DNA of 64,000 nucleotides from Aquila chrysaetos chrysaetos (lineage: Eukaryota > Chordata > Aves > Accipitriformes > Accipitridae). The position numbers were made by a program, and so were the translations under genes. The stretch is taken from the NCBI RefSeq assembly GCF_900496995.4, contig NC_044004.1, positions 77,879,538-77,943,537 on the forward strand, given 5' to 3'. Of the stretch, positions 32,856-47,800 are shown piece after piece (within the stretch, counting starts at the first letter, position 1; every line of letters starts with the position of its first letter). The notes below the pieces were generated by a model. That model searched no databases and was not told the DNA's origin. It worked only from the letters and a program-made list of their open reading frames with translations.

Positions 32856-35800
32856 GGGTGTGTCACTTTCTTTTCATATACACCGTCAGTCCATCAATTC
32901 AGTCATACTCATTTATCCAGCAAATTTTTGGGAATGCCAGAGGAGGAAAAAAGCTAGTCACTAAAAAGAAAGCATGTAAAATCTTGGAGAGGAGGCAGGG
33001 AATGTGAACCAATTCTCTAAATGAGCAGGCCACTCTTCGTTACAATCCTCTGTTAATATTCACGAATATATAAATTATGCAACTAGAACTAAAAAGTGAG
33101 CTTGGAACAACTAGACTTCATGCAGTATGCACGAAAACATACAGGAGAAGAGTAACTCCTCATATATGCCAAGTTTCTGTAGCTACAAGCAATTAAGTCA
33201 TTCAAATGCAGTCTGGAATAAAGTGATCTGTCTCCAAACGTATGTCTTCAAATAGTTCTTTTCCTCCACTTCAACCACTTCCAGATACAAATTTTGGTTT
33301 CTGAGGAAAAGAACTTTTATAAGAGGAAATCCATATGCAATTTCTCATTTCTGTAACTCACTAATATTTTTACATTTTGAATAGCAGAAATCAAATTAAC
33401 AGTTTTCGTGATTTGTATCTTAAATAATCTTACTCAAGATAAATTGTATTTTAATGCCTTTTGTTCCAGTAATGTGAAAACAGATCCATTAATCATCTCA
33501 AGCCACAGATCCAAGCCTGAAATGGATTACAGCAGCCTTAGTAGGGCACAGAAACCGTATGAAGAAAAGAAGTGTTTAAGAACAAAAACAAACTTTAAGC
33601 GGAGTTTAGGCAAGTTCAGTTCAATCGCCCAAGCTGGAAATTCTGGCAAAGAGACCATGGCAGCTGGCTCACACCTCGCCTTCGCCTCCTACCCGAACTT
33701 CTGGAAGCACCGAGGGAGCGGGCGCCACGGGCGCTGGGGAGGTTCCGGGCAGAGCACGGCCTCCGAATGCTGCACCACCTGGTTTCTGGGCTGCAAATCC
33801 CTGTCGGCTGCGGCTGTGGAGCTGGGAAGGTAGGTCGGCTGCCTAACAGCGGCAGGAACCGAGTCTCTGCGACCACCACAAGGAAGGAAATGGCTTCCAG
33901 TGCAACCGGAGCGAATTTAAGCAGCCGCTACAAGACCCCACAAATGGACAAAAGGCAAATTTGCACGACCCCCTCTCCTACGTGCTAAATCCACAAAGTA
34001 AACGCAATCGCAACTCAAAGAAATGCATCGTTTTTATTTAGCTTTCCTCCTATCTCTCAGGTTTAAAAGGTAAAATAAATTGAACTCCTCAAACAGATTC
34101 TTCAGGCAATTTATGGGTGTTACAAAAAGAAAAAAATCAAAAAAAGGTGAAAAAAGAAAAAAATTTAAAAGTTTGTTGGTTTTTTTTTAACATTCATAAA
34201 GATATTTTGAAAGGTGCCATGGGATTCGCTCTGGACACTCAAGTCCTTATTTCTCCACAAAGCATACGTGATACCAGTGCTTTCCTACAGTACGTTGCCA
34301 GTGTAAATATTTTGACGTAAAAGTGAACATTTAGGCGAGAAATGATGGTTCAGGCTTCATGAACTCTGTATTCCCTAACATCTGCCAAAGGCGACATTTC
34401 GGAAGCTGGACTGCTGTCCAGCGGGAGTGGGATGCCAGCCACCACATTGTGAACCGCAGCCCCTGGAAAAACCCTGGATATCAATGGGGTTTTTAAATAC
34501 TCTTTGGTCTAGGCTGCATTCAAAGCGGGGATCTGGCAGCAAAAGCTTTCACAGCACATCATGAAATACCGTAACTCTACAGTCCTTCATGAAAAGGATA
34601 AAGGAAGGGAAAACACTTGGGGCAGTGGCAGGGAGCGAGTGCCACTCGGCGCCTGCCCTGCCGCCAGTCTGTGTTCTGTCCGCTGCCAAGCAAGACCTCC
34701 ATCCAGAAGAAGTCTGAGCAACTAAATAAAACACTGAGTGCCGGAGTTTTTAACGTTAGCGATGTTGGTCATAGCCGCGCTTGTACTACGGTCTGCAGTG
34801 TGCCACCGCTTACAGTAGCCAAACCATAACGACCACTGAAATCCTCACGGTGATTCACCCAGGGCAGATTAATTGACCGAAAGAAGCAGCAACTTCCTGC
34901 GACAAAGTTCTTCCTCCCTTATTTGCATGGCCAAACGCCACCCACTGACTGATTTTTTCAGTGCAAACTGCATCTGCCTTAGTATCGCATTATGCCAATT
35001 AACTAGTTTTGACATTTGGGACTCAGATTAGGAATTGAAATTCCTCAAGTTTGTTCACTCTCAAAACTGAAACCAGAGGGTTAACCTGTTAACTACCACA
35101 GCAGATGGAGTATGGCCCAAGAAAGGTGATGATCATATTTAGCCTTTTCTAACTACCCAAGGGCCAGGAAATGAAGGTTATTCTCACAAATATTCTTGTA
35201 CCACGATTTTAATCCATAACATCGAAAGAGAAGAATTTCCCTTCAAGTCAAGTCCTTCGGTCTGGCAAAACCTGTCTGGTCATAGCAAAACCACATAACC
35301 ATGACAGACAGTACAAACAGGTCGTATCCTTAAATGACAAATTATTTCTCGTGAAACATAAAAGCTAGTCAAAAGTGCAATTCTTTCTTTCATTGGAAAT
35401 TTTGGGAAATTTCTTCATGAAATGAAATAATCAAACACATTTAATTCCATAAAGTGAAAATACTTCATTCTTATAATTAAATGAAACTGGAAAGTCAAAA
35501 TAAGCCATATCGGAAGTGAAATGTTTCAATTTTTCCTTTAAAAATCTGATGGAATAGATACATTTCTGCACAAATATTTTTAGTGAAAACAGCATTTTCC
35601 AAGGGGAGGTTTTGACTAGCTGCATTAATGACCAGCCATTTTCTCCAGCGACTGAACTGGTCAAGATTACCTCTCCCTCACAACAACTGAGGCTGTTAAT
35701 AAACAGAGCATGAAACTGCTAAATTAAAACCCACTATCATCCAGCTTTTAAGACAAGAACGCGATTCACTGCACCACCACACAAATCACCAGTGTAAGCA

Positions 35801-38800
35801 GCGATACGCTGGCTATGCAATAAATCATTTTACAAAACCAAACTCGGAACAAACCACGAAGACATGCTTCAGCAAAGCAAGTACAAAAACATCCAACTAG
35901 ATGAAAAACAGCACTGAATAATAATTTGCAAAAGTATTTTTGAAGTTGCTGATATATTTATAAAACAAGGACATTACGCAAATTGATGCTTGACACTGAA
36001 AGTAATAAAAAAGAAGAAACAAAACAGATGTTAAAACAGACAGAACAGCACTTGAGTGACTATGGATTAGAGAACTAAATAGGTGTTTAGAAATTACAGT
36101 TCCATAATGTTTTAAAAGAAATAACCAGAGGTTTCAGCAGATACAAATTCATGTGCACTGACGAGATCACTTCACCACAAAGATTTCCAGCATATACTCT
36201 TTCAAAGCTCTCACTGAAACACAACACTGCTCAAACTGAAAAAGAAATGCTGGCAATTAGGAACAGTTTCATGAATGTGTTTATAGGCAGAAAACAGTAG
36301 AGGCACAATTGGCCACAAACTGTTGGAAGTAATAGTACGGAAATCCTCATGGAAAAAACATTGCCTGTGCTGCAGAAAACGATCATGAAATTGCAGAAGT
36401 ATTCATTAGGCTGGTTGAAGAACAAAATCTTAAGAGTAGAGAGTTTTCACCTACGAAGAGCAAAAATGCAGAGCTGTACAAAGTAGTGTTTGCAGTAAAC
36501 ACAATTCAAGTAATACTCATTTCCAGAAACAAAGCAAAACAACTGTTTTATAAGCTCAAGTGAGAAGTACAAAGTGACCCAACTTTACCAGATTTTGAGA
36601 GAGTAATTCCGAGTGAACGGCAGATACTTTCCAAACACATCGCCTTACAAGAGCTAAGCAGAAAAAATTGCTGCATACAGCTGCAAGGGAAGCATGTTCT
36701 ACAACCAAAACCCACCATGCAACAGTAGGTTGGAAATCCCAAATATAAACACACCCAGGTGTTTATAATTTTACAAATGGTGCTAAACACCCTATTTTGA
36801 CCATTCACTGTCGCTCAGGGTAAGGAGGGCAATTTGCACGGGAAGCCGAATGCCACCACACCAGCACCACAGGAAATTCCCAATTATCCTTAATTCAAGA
36901 ATAGCACAGTGGACGACTACTCACATTTTCTTCAACTGAGCTGTCACACAATATCTGAGTAAATAATGCTGTAACTTGAAACAGGTTCTTTAGCTGTATT
37001 CGCAGGCATAACCAAAATGGGCGTCCGGGAGCCAGCAACGCGCCGTGGTGAGGAGCACACGGGGGATGCCTGCTCATGTAAAATTGCTGAAGTGTTTTGT
37101 TTGCCTTCAGACTAATTTCACTTAGGCACAGGCAGAACTGAGGGGAATCAGAAGTAACTTCTGCAGCCCTTGGCACAGGTCTTTCCTTAGCTCCTGTTCA
37201 GCTGGGGTTAGGAATTCTCTTTATTAACACCGGTTACCGGTGAGGACTTGCACAGAAGCTGAATGGGGCTGTGTTCAAGATACCAAAGCATCAGGGATTA
37301 TTTCAAACTGAAATTCTAGTAGGATGCCCTACAGTGGTACTTCACAAGTGTTGGAAGTTTGTCTGCACTGAAGGTTATAAATATGGATGAGAGATTTACA
37401 GTGTCTATGTCTCACAAGCAAAATGAATGTAACTGCAGCTCTTAAAGCAACGTTTGTACTCTAGGAGACCTTATTAACTTTCAGAGTCTGCTAAACATAT
37501 TGGCTTTAAAACACAGTTAAAAATTAAGCTGATACCAACAAAATGCACAGAGTTTAAACTAAAGCTAGTCTCATTAGAGACTAGCTTAATTTACCTACAT
37601 TTACATAACTTTTTTTTAATTTTATTTTATCATCACATTTTCAAAAATGTTTTTCTTGCCAGTTTTCTAGTTCGGAAGTATGCACAACCAAAAAAAACTT
37701 GATTCTCTACAAAGAGGAAAATGAGAAAACAATACATACAGATTACTATCAAAAACAGAAAAGTGAAAATTTTTAAAAATTGGCTTTACTTCCTACTTTA
37801 AAAGAGTCTTTACAATCACTTCATGTGAAAGTAAGTGAAAGAGGAGAAAATTACTTGGAGGGGGAAGGGAGATACTTTATTAATTTGTTCTTTCAATTTC
37901 CTTCTATACGTGATCACTATGGTTTTTCTCTCTCAGACAGGCCATTTAGTTAAATTTTGCAGCTTCTAGGCGAGGGCAGACATACCCATCTCTTCCTAGT
38001 TCATAGTTCAATTAATTGACAAAAGTTTTGCAGAGCTAATTTCTCCCTGATAAATCCCACACAGAGAAGTTGAGTAAGTCCTGCTGGAGGAAAGGTTACT
38101 CAATACAGAGTGAGGAGAGGACCTACCAACACAGACAGACACATACAGAGATAAACATTAAAAAACCCCGCTGCTTACCAAAGCCAGCAGTCTGCCATCC
38201 TCCTTCATAGCCAGAAAGCGATTTGCACTTACACCTTTGATTGACACCACTCCTCTTTCTTCTGCTTGAAGCTGCAGTTTGACTGTGAACAAAGAAGACA
38301 GAAGTAAATTTTTACCGCTACCGACAGTGAAGCCTACTGCTTCAAACCTAAAACCAGAGAAAGCTTGAGCTTCAGCTTGCAGTGAAGATAGTAAACTTAC
38401 AACCTCTAACTTTCTGATCTCATTTTTCATCAAAGAAAATGCTTATTACAAAGAAAGTAGCTATCGTCAAATTGGCAACAATAAGCGTGAGTTATTCTTC
38501 TATCTCTGTTTCTCATAAAAGCAACTTAAAAACCCATACAATTCCTTGAAGGACCATGTACGGCATGGTCAACTGCTCATAGAAAATGGAAATTTTTCAT
38601 GCCGATTTTCTTACGGAGATATTTCTTAATGTTTATAGAACAGCATCAGACACTGAATGCATGCAGCTCTATATGGCTAGATTGTCAGTGAGGCATGAGT
38701 CTGGACTATGATTAAGAGCACTCAGGACCGTATCACTCGCTAAATGTTGTAGCAGTTCCCAACAGAAAAGTATCTATTAGTTTACATCATACATCCAACA

Positions 38801-41800
38801 AGTGGTTAGAATAAACAGAAAGAACTGCAGAAGTACACAAGGATAGCAAAGACACAAGAAATGGTGTAATACAAATTAGGAACACAAAAAGTGGGTCTAT
38901 TTGAATCAATTATTTTAAAAAAAAGTCTTTTTTTTTTTTTTTAAATCTGTAAGGTTATATCACATAGCTTTTAGCTACTGCCTGTGATTTAACACAAAGT
39001 CTAAACTGATTTTTCTAGCCACAAATCACATCCAGTAGTTTAGATTAACACACAAATGTTTTCCCCTTTGTCCAGTTTCAAGCTGTAAGCCAAAAGCGGC
39101 CTCCACCTAAATGCAGAAGAGCTAGTTGCTATTTTTCTTCTTTTTTCTTCCCTGATTATTCCTGTCATTGCATTCAGAATGAGAAATAAATCAAGCCTTT
39201 AACGGGTTAAAAGAGCAGAGCCAGGAAGTTGCATCTACACTTCATTTCAGCCTAACCTTCACAGGAGTATCTGTGACACTGTACCTCAAAGTTCAGGTTT
39301 TTCAACCATCAGCTACACAGGATGGGGAATACTACAATACAAGAAACTACACCAAATACCACAGAAAAGTTCACCAGATACCTTCGACATGACTTAGGTA
39401 TTTGCTGCTCAAAAGAAATCTAAGCACTCTGTTGAACTGCCATTTTTCTAGAGAAGGAGAGGAGGAAAAGGAAGCAAGGTACATGTTGTCCTAAACCTCA
39501 CAGAAACCTTGCAGTACTCTTCCAACCATTTTTAGAACATCTCCCTCTGAAAACCTAACTTTGATTATTTAAAACATCGCTTTAAAAAGGGGAAAAGGCC
39601 CATACAGCAACTCAAATAAGCTCTTTGGACTGCTTGCAGCTTGACATATGGTCCTTTCTCCTCCCCCTCACAGAAAATACATGCCCATTCCCTGCAGCTC
39701 CATCCCATCAAGCCAGCTTGCACAAGCAGTATGATTCAATGTCGTTTCTGCTAAAAACAAACACAACCATTTCAGTAACAGTAGAACACAAGGAATTGGA
39801 TCTCCCAAAATTCCTAGGTTTTTCTCTGTTCTGGATGGCAATCATTTCCAGTGAAACCCGCATCTGCAAACCCTCTCACTTAAAAAAAAGAGCAATTAGA
39901 AGCAAGCCCAGCTGAATACTGTTTTTCTGTACAACACTGTGCTTTCCTCCACAGTTCCACTAAACAGGGATTTTTCAGAGCAGCTATACTTCCATAACAG
40001 GAAGCAAGATCATTGCAACACAGGCATCAAAAATGAGGAATAGCTGAGAAACAGCTTCTCACCTTCTTGGGATGTATAAAGACAAAGAAGACTTTTGCCA
40101 AAGAATTGCAGCAGCTAAAGAAGGAACAAGCAGGATGTCAAAAGCTGGTACTGGTTATGTGTCCATCAGGTGTCCGAACGAAGGATACGACTCATCTGGT
40201 GCGAGACTATCGGTATTTCCAAAAATTAACTAGGCTGGAACCTATCCTTGCTTCTGCTTGCATCCCAGAAATTATTTTTGGAATTAGTTAAAAACGTTTC
40301 TGATTTGAACACCCTATACAGAGATCTGACCATGATAAAAGCCCAGCTAGAGGAACCAACACCTGTGCTCCATTCACTCAAAAGTACTCGGCATCAGTTT
40401 GTGTTTTCCGATTTTTCTTTGAAGGGTTCATAAGAAACTCATACCTGGTTCTGTACAGTAAGATTGGTATTACAGTTTAGGGGGGAAAGTCTGGTGGCAA
40501 TATTGGTATACATCATCTCAAACATGAGTTTCCTTCACCTGCCTGCTTTTGTGGAGTGTATAGTTTTTTCTATTTAACCATGCAGCCTTAAAAAGCTTGA
40601 CCTTTTAAGCCACCAGAATAAATGCTTGAAGTGACCGTAAATTTTGGAGCAGGAGCATCTCTTGAGATTCAGAGGGTGGTTGCTGCTTATTTGGGTTTTT
40701 GTTGTGGAGAAAAAGAGATTTTTGCAATACAAATGAAAACTTACTTCGTTTACTTCTGTTGCTCCTAAGGACAGGACTGAAGAAACTCCAACAATAAGAA
40801 TACCAGGAACATGAAATCTTTAGGATAATTGCTGCAAACCCTTTTTTAAGCACTGAAATTATTTCATCTTATTTCTTCCCTAGATACAGACAGCCATCAG
40901 TAAGAGTTGCTTATAAATCCACTAATTTGTATACACAACTGAAGCCATATTAATACAAATGCTGCACTCCGAAGAAAATAAAATGGTTTATGAATTTTGC
41001 CTGTGGCCATTTTCCATAAAGAAAAAAAAAAAAAAAAAAAAAAAACAAAACCAAAAAACAAACCCTCTCACTAATAACTCCAGACTTCCAAGGAATACAG
41101 AAAGCTCTGTAGTTGTAAAAAGTTAAGTGAAATGTTTAATTTCATCCCAGAATCAAGTATCCCAAATACAGCCCTCCCAAGTTATTAGGCCAAAATCAGG
41201 CTTGTGAACAGCTTCAAAAACCTTCAGTGCAACTCCTTGCCCTCTGGGGAAGCAAGAATGTGGAGAAGTGCTCTGGGCAGGGACTGGGGGAAATGGACTT
41301 TTGAGATGTGCCCAAGCATACAGCTTTCACCACACACTTAACAAGAAACAGCTGTATGAAATATCTGAAAAGTAATATTAATTACTGCAGTACAGACTTA
41401 TTATGCTTCGTGACTTTCTCCTGACAAAAAAAGCACACCAACTCCTACAGTGTCATACGGGGCCAGAAGTTCAGATTCTGTAAAAACAAACTTTTAGTAA
41501 AGGTTTTTAAAGCCTGTAAAAATATTTGTATAGTTCAGAGAAGCTTATGAGAAATGTTACTCTTTAAAAGGGGGTGGGGAGAAAAAAGATTTTCCTGCAG
41601 AGTTTGAAAAGCGCTACAATACTGAAAGCCCCAAAAGCAAAATCAGCCTCACTGGATCTTCCTCTCCAACTCGAAAAAAACCATGAATAAACAGAGCCAG
41701 AATAGTACTGTAAGTTTTTCAGGTTCAGCGTTATTTTATGGCTTTATTAATGCAAGGTAAGTATTTGCCACAGTGTTACGTTGATCTGGAGATGACAAGA

Positions 41801-44800
41801 TACAATACAGCCTTTTTAATCAAACATATTTTGCCCATGCAATAATCACCAGAAGCAACAATTTTAGGTTTAGCTCAATGCAACTTGGTACAATCAGTCG
41901 TAAGAGAAATGTAACGACACCGATGATCCATAGCTTTTGCAGCCTTTAGGTCACCAATAGCAATAGTTCAGACAGGGGCCATCATTTCAGATCTACTCGT
42001 AATAGTTGTTTTCAGCATACTTGAACCTCAAAACCAGAAATGAAAGTAAACTAATTAAGAAGCTTGTAATCCAAAAAAGTAGCAGAGATTGTTGTGAAAC
42101 AGCTAATTAACAAACTGAGGGCCAAAAAGGCGCATTTTCCCAGTTATTCTGGCAGTCCTTTGGGAGGGCCCCCCTCCAGCACAGCAGTAACTTATTTCAC
42201 TGTTCACATTCATAGCATGCCCTTTAATTTGTGATGAACACCAAGTGCGAGGCTATGGTCGATGCCTGCTGGTTTTGTGACAAGAGAGAACTTAGCATGC
42301 TGAGCAAACATCTTGAGGACTGAGGCTAAGTTACCACAAAGTTATGAAAATAAAAAATGTCCTATCCCCAATTAAAACCTACGCAACCTTTATGCACTGA
42401 CAACTAAAAAGGACTCATTAAATTTACTACTCTCAAGACTTTCTTTTGTATCTCTTCATAATAAGCCGAAGTATGATCATCTTCCCTTTTTCTGCCGAGT
42501 AAGAAGTAATGAAGTGTAAGACATACAAACTTAATTTCATGCCAAGGTAGAAACTCTGAGGAAGAAGGATAAAGTTGCATCTTTGGAAAGATATAAAAAG
42601 GCTTAGAAAACATGAATGGAATGAAGTTAAGGCGCTGAACTATAATTCAGGAGACAGATTTAAAACCTTCCTTTGACACAAATTTCTAATACTGTAAGAT
42701 AAAATTATAAGAGTATCCTAAATAATGTCTCCTTTGAGCCATTTCCTTGTTCCTGTGTTCAGCACAATCACAAACCTGTTACCTGAAGAAATGAATCAGT
42801 TAACAAAATGCAATTTATGGATATAACAACACGGTTCGTAATACTGCAGTGAAGATTGTCCCAGAAGAAGCCACCATACAGCCCTCTGACAAGCTGCACA
42901 GTTAAAAGTGCAAAACCAGATGTGGTATCGTTAAGATGGAAAGAGAACAAGCCACATAAAGACAAAATTCTCAAACCAAAATTAAACTAATCAATAGGTA
43001 TTTATAGCCCACACGACAGAAGGCATTGAACAAATTTTTAACCAGAAGGTGACTGTTTAAAAGCTACCTGGCTCAAAAGCAAGAAATGCCTATAAACATT
43101 CCAGTTGTAGGGAAAAACTATACAGTACCTGACAGTACGTGATAAGCAAATCTCTCCTTGTTCACCCTGCCCGTGACATCAGGAGATCCCATCACACTCT
43201 TCTCCTTAGAACCATGTTTTCCAATTCCTCTGGGCCATAATAAACACGGGAGTAGAGTACAACTAGCTGTGCCCTGGCCTTCCTCCCTTAACTCACCCAC
43301 ACAGCAGCAGCACCACCATCCCTCAGGTAAGATCATAAAACTTAAGTGTTCGGGCACAGGAAAAACATGTAAATGTACAAATCAAATTTTTAATTATGGG
43401 TCCAGAGATTTATTTTAAGTCATTCTGTTATGATAATGAGTTTTTCCTCAAGTTTTGCAAAAGGATTCCCATACCAAAAAAAAAAAAAATCACAAACTGT
43501 TTGTCATCCTCTTGAACTGCAAAATGCTTTCCACAGGCAGACTGTGTCCAAATCCTGTCTCCAGCTGCTGAGGGTGGTGCATACCATTTCCAGAACATGG
43601 GACTTCATCTTACAGCAGCCGAGCTGAGAGAGCTCACTGAGCCCAGCTCTTCCACCAGGATCTGTGGCAACCTCTGCACCTCAACGCAACAGTCAAAACA
43701 GCGAACATCAATGGTTTGTCAACCTTCCACAGCAAGGTCCGGTGAACCATAGCTGAGCCAAAATAAAGGAAGAGTAAATCTTGTGAAAATTTTGACCATG
43801 TTCATTTTTGACAGGACATGCAAAAGGAGTCCTAACTCAGCACCGAGTTGTCTAACATTGTTAGAGCTATCATTAAAGACTGTTTATATTTTTATATATA
43901 TACACACACGACCTTCTAAAGCTGTAAGGGTAATCTAATACTCAGAATTTCCAGATTTTATTTTACAGTCATATGTCTTCTTGCTTATAATATCATCTAC
44001 ATCTCTACATGGCAGATTATCCAAACAGCTACATTTACCCAAGGAGATGATCATTAGGAAAACACATCACTTTGGATGTAGCTTGAGTGAACCTATTATG
44101 CCTTCCAGTAATATAAAAAAGGATAGAGAGGGGACATTTTTTCTTTACAGCAAACAGAGGCTGTGTTAAGAATACGTATTTGCTGATGGTCTGGCTGAAG
44201 AACAATACGAGCTACAGCCTAACCTGAATTTCCACTGAAACCAGTACAATTCGTGGCATTAAAGGACATTGAACCACACTGCAACATGCACCAAAATGCC
44301 TGGTAGAGGGTTTTCCCCACCTCCCACTACACACAGCCCCTCCTGGACAAATACAGCTGTTCTGCATATAGACACAAATGATCATACAAGGTGAACCTGG
44401 GGTTTTTTGCCAGCTTCCTTTCCATTAACACAGGAAATCTGCAGGTGCACCCTTTCCAACAGTGACACTCAGGCACAGAGAGTCTTACCAGCATCTGAAA
44501 AGCAGAATGACTAAACAGTCGTTTTCCTTTTTGTTGTAAGACAATTTACAGAGATCAAACCTCTTCAAGACCACTCCCTGATATATACATTAAACAGGTT
44601 CAACAGTTTGGGGTGGGGTTTTTTTGAGATCAGGTCCTGATCCTGTGACGTTAAACACAGACAAAACACTGACCGCACTGATGTGTTCCTCCCCTGCAGC
44701 CAGCAGAGCTCTGCAGGCACAGATTTCTGCATGCATTCATGTCATTTGTGGATTGCGGACATAAAATTACAGTTACACATACACGACTATCCCTCTTTCA

Positions 44801-47800
44801 CAGGGTACACGGTCAGGACACATCTGCAAGTTGTAGGTTAAACTAGCCAGCATATTTGAGAGAGAGTTACAAATGGGCATTTATTTCACAATTTGGAGAG
44901 ACTTTTCTAAGAATATGGAAGTTGAAAAGTGCTGTTTAATAGCATTGTGGTTGGCAAGGTTTCAGATTTCTATTATGAACTGGATCTTCCCCATCTTTTC
45001 TTAAAGAGCTCAAAAAAGTATTTCCAATGCAGTTTTGCATACGCCAGTGGAGAAAAGAATTTTATGGACAAGTAGCACAACACAGACAGAAAAGATGCTA
45101 GCAAATGTGGAGAATACGGAAAATGTGTACATTTTCCAAAAGTTCTTTTATTGCCCTGAGTGCTAGAACTGAAAAATTACACGTACAATGAAAACTCTAC
45201 AGTCCTTTTAGAGTTCTCCCAACCAGCAAAGCTTTTTAATGGCCCAGACCAAATAATACTGCACTAACTTAAATGGTCCCAAATGGTTTCATTGCTCTGC
45301 ATCATAAAGGGTTCGGCCAAAAATCTCCTTCAAAATTGGTTTATTTAGAAGATCTTGGCAACATCTAGCAACTTAATACTTTAGCAAAAGAGAGCTGCAC
45401 ATTTTGGAAGTTACTCAATGCTGGGCTTGTACTACCTTTCTCACACACTCCCAGTCGGACATTTGTTGTTGGCAGCCGCAGCGGAGCAGTGCCACCAGCC
45501 TCCTGCAGCCCAAGTCCTTTGCCTGGGGCAATCAGTGTGCGCGAAGCCACGTGCTGTTATTTTACTCATACCAGCTGCGTTGGCTAAGATGTTCTGGGGC
45601 AGGAGTATGCCACAGTATCACTAAGGAAGAGGGAAAGCAAAGGTCATAGTGGGGAAAGAAAGGGACAGAAACGTGTTAGGAAAAAATGAAAGACAAGAGA
45701 CGTAAAGAGCAAGCAGCGGTGAAGACGGGGCAGTATAAGTGTGCAATACATGAGGGTACTGTACTGGAGCGTGAGGCAAACTCCCGCACGTTAAGTTGGT
45801 GGAATTTGAGATGCATTAGCCAAAGAGATTCATAAAATCCCAATTTTGCTACTCCTCCACAAGGAAATAGGAAATCTAGTCACGGCAGCAGAGAAACCCT
45901 AAAATAAAAACCAACCATGATCTCCTGGTTTGGATACCTTTATTTCCTGCGTAAGTGTATGATTAAAGCCTAAGCTATACTTCCACTATAATCTACCTAG
46001 TAAAGATCCCTACAAACAGACTTCAGTGAGGCCTAAAACCACGAATACCTAGCCACGGTCTCAGAATCTCACACAATTCGGGTCAGAAGGACCCTATCTA
46101 GTCCAGCCTCCTGCTCAAGGGTCTCCATCAGTTCACAGTGAAAACCCTGCTGCCCCATTTTCACTACTGTGAAACGTACGTGCAAGCTAAATCAAAGCTC
46201 ACAAGGGTTCACCGATATTTCCTGCAGTTACACCTCTTACCGCCGTAAGGCACAACCACAGTGCCCCACGCACACCTACCCTTGCAGCGGCTGCTTTCAT
46301 GCTCTGCCGAGTTTTCCCACCACACCGAAATGCTGCTCACAGGGCAGGACCACGCAAGCTGGATATCCACTTTCAGTACCTCCACCCTTCCCTGCAGGAC
46401 CCCAAACGCCGCCCTGAATACCCCGAGGCGAGACGCCAGCATCATTACACCGCCTACATTACACCGCTCTTCACCGCTCTGCCTCTCTCACTTAAATAAC
46501 CTTCTTAAGGCAGCAGGAAAGAGAAGACCTTTTCATGACTGTAACATCACAGTCAACACCCTGTGAGAATGGGATGTGAAATACATTTTACCAAGGGGAC
46601 TCTGTGCCCAACAACATTGATCAGCCAATGCTCCAAGAGATTGTTTTGGAGTTTGTGAACTTCTCAACAGCAAACACATACCTTACCCAGATACTGCAGC
46701 TAACAGAGCAGCTTATGGACCCTGGAAAGAGAGGAGGAATCTGATACTATTTCAACCCCTGTTTTCACTAACATACAGCTGCTTTATTTGAACTAAAAAA
46801 GTCATTAGCAAAACACCTCTCACTTGGTTTACAAGGAGGGAGAGTTTATGTACCCCCTGAAAAATCCCAGGCTGCACGTCTCTGGATCAATGACTAGCAT
46901 TACTGCACTCTCTGCTGTGGAAAAGCTAAACTCCAGCCAAAGGCTCAGGGCCCACCTCCAACATATTTGCAGAGGCCCTGTAAGGAAAATCCTTCCATGA
47001 GGCCCCCGAATGACACTGTGGTGAAGCTATTGCGCCAGCTCCCCATCACTCGTCCTCCTGCACCTCTATGCCCACGGAAAAGAATAAAGCAGCAACTATT
47101 TTGCAGTCTCGCTGCTACAGAGGTGGACAACCTCTGGAGGGAGTAAGTATCAGAAATGCAAGGAAGTTCACAAAAAATGGGGGAAAAATAAGAATCAACA
47201 ATGCTTTACGAAGTGCAACACCTTACGACCAAATTCCCACTCCCACATACTCTGTGGCTGAAGCTGGCTGAGTCCTTCACGCTTGGGGGCAACATCTATT
47301 CCCAGCCAGGTGTGCAAGCAAGACACACACAGAGTCCACACCTAACGTAATAAACCCTGCCAAACCCAAGTGCTGGTTCATCAAAGGTACACATGCATCT
47401 ACACACACACGCACAGGAGATTAACACCCCCATTTTGGCACTTCCAGAGCGAAACCTCCCCACTAGGACGGATCCAAACCCCGGCGCATGAGCTGGTGAT
47501 GCCCACTGTAACTTATCTCTAAGAATTAGAAATATCTTTGGCTCGCTCTTCCCCACATCTAGTCTCTGACACTTTTTGATGTCTCCTTCTCAAAGACATA
47601 TTATGGCATATTAATATCTTCCACTAACTGATAAGCTTTGCATTGAAGTACAAGGCATCCCCAGTCTTGAGACTGCAAACATGAAAACAACTCTTTGCTC
47701 GCTTTCATACACTCGTCGTAAAACAACTGTGCCATCACCAGAGTTGCTGAAGTACATGCTGCCTAAAACCTGGAACACATGTGTGTGTGGGAGAAAGGAG

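Larger units (their letters stand above)
31146..38178 (-). other. FGF2: FGF2 intron 2
   Basis: GT-AG intron of about 7 kb. It contains a 37-G homopolymer at 32818-32854 and a CpG-rich patch at about 33640-33900. The rest is AT-rich with no recognised gene. Confidence 0.9.
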
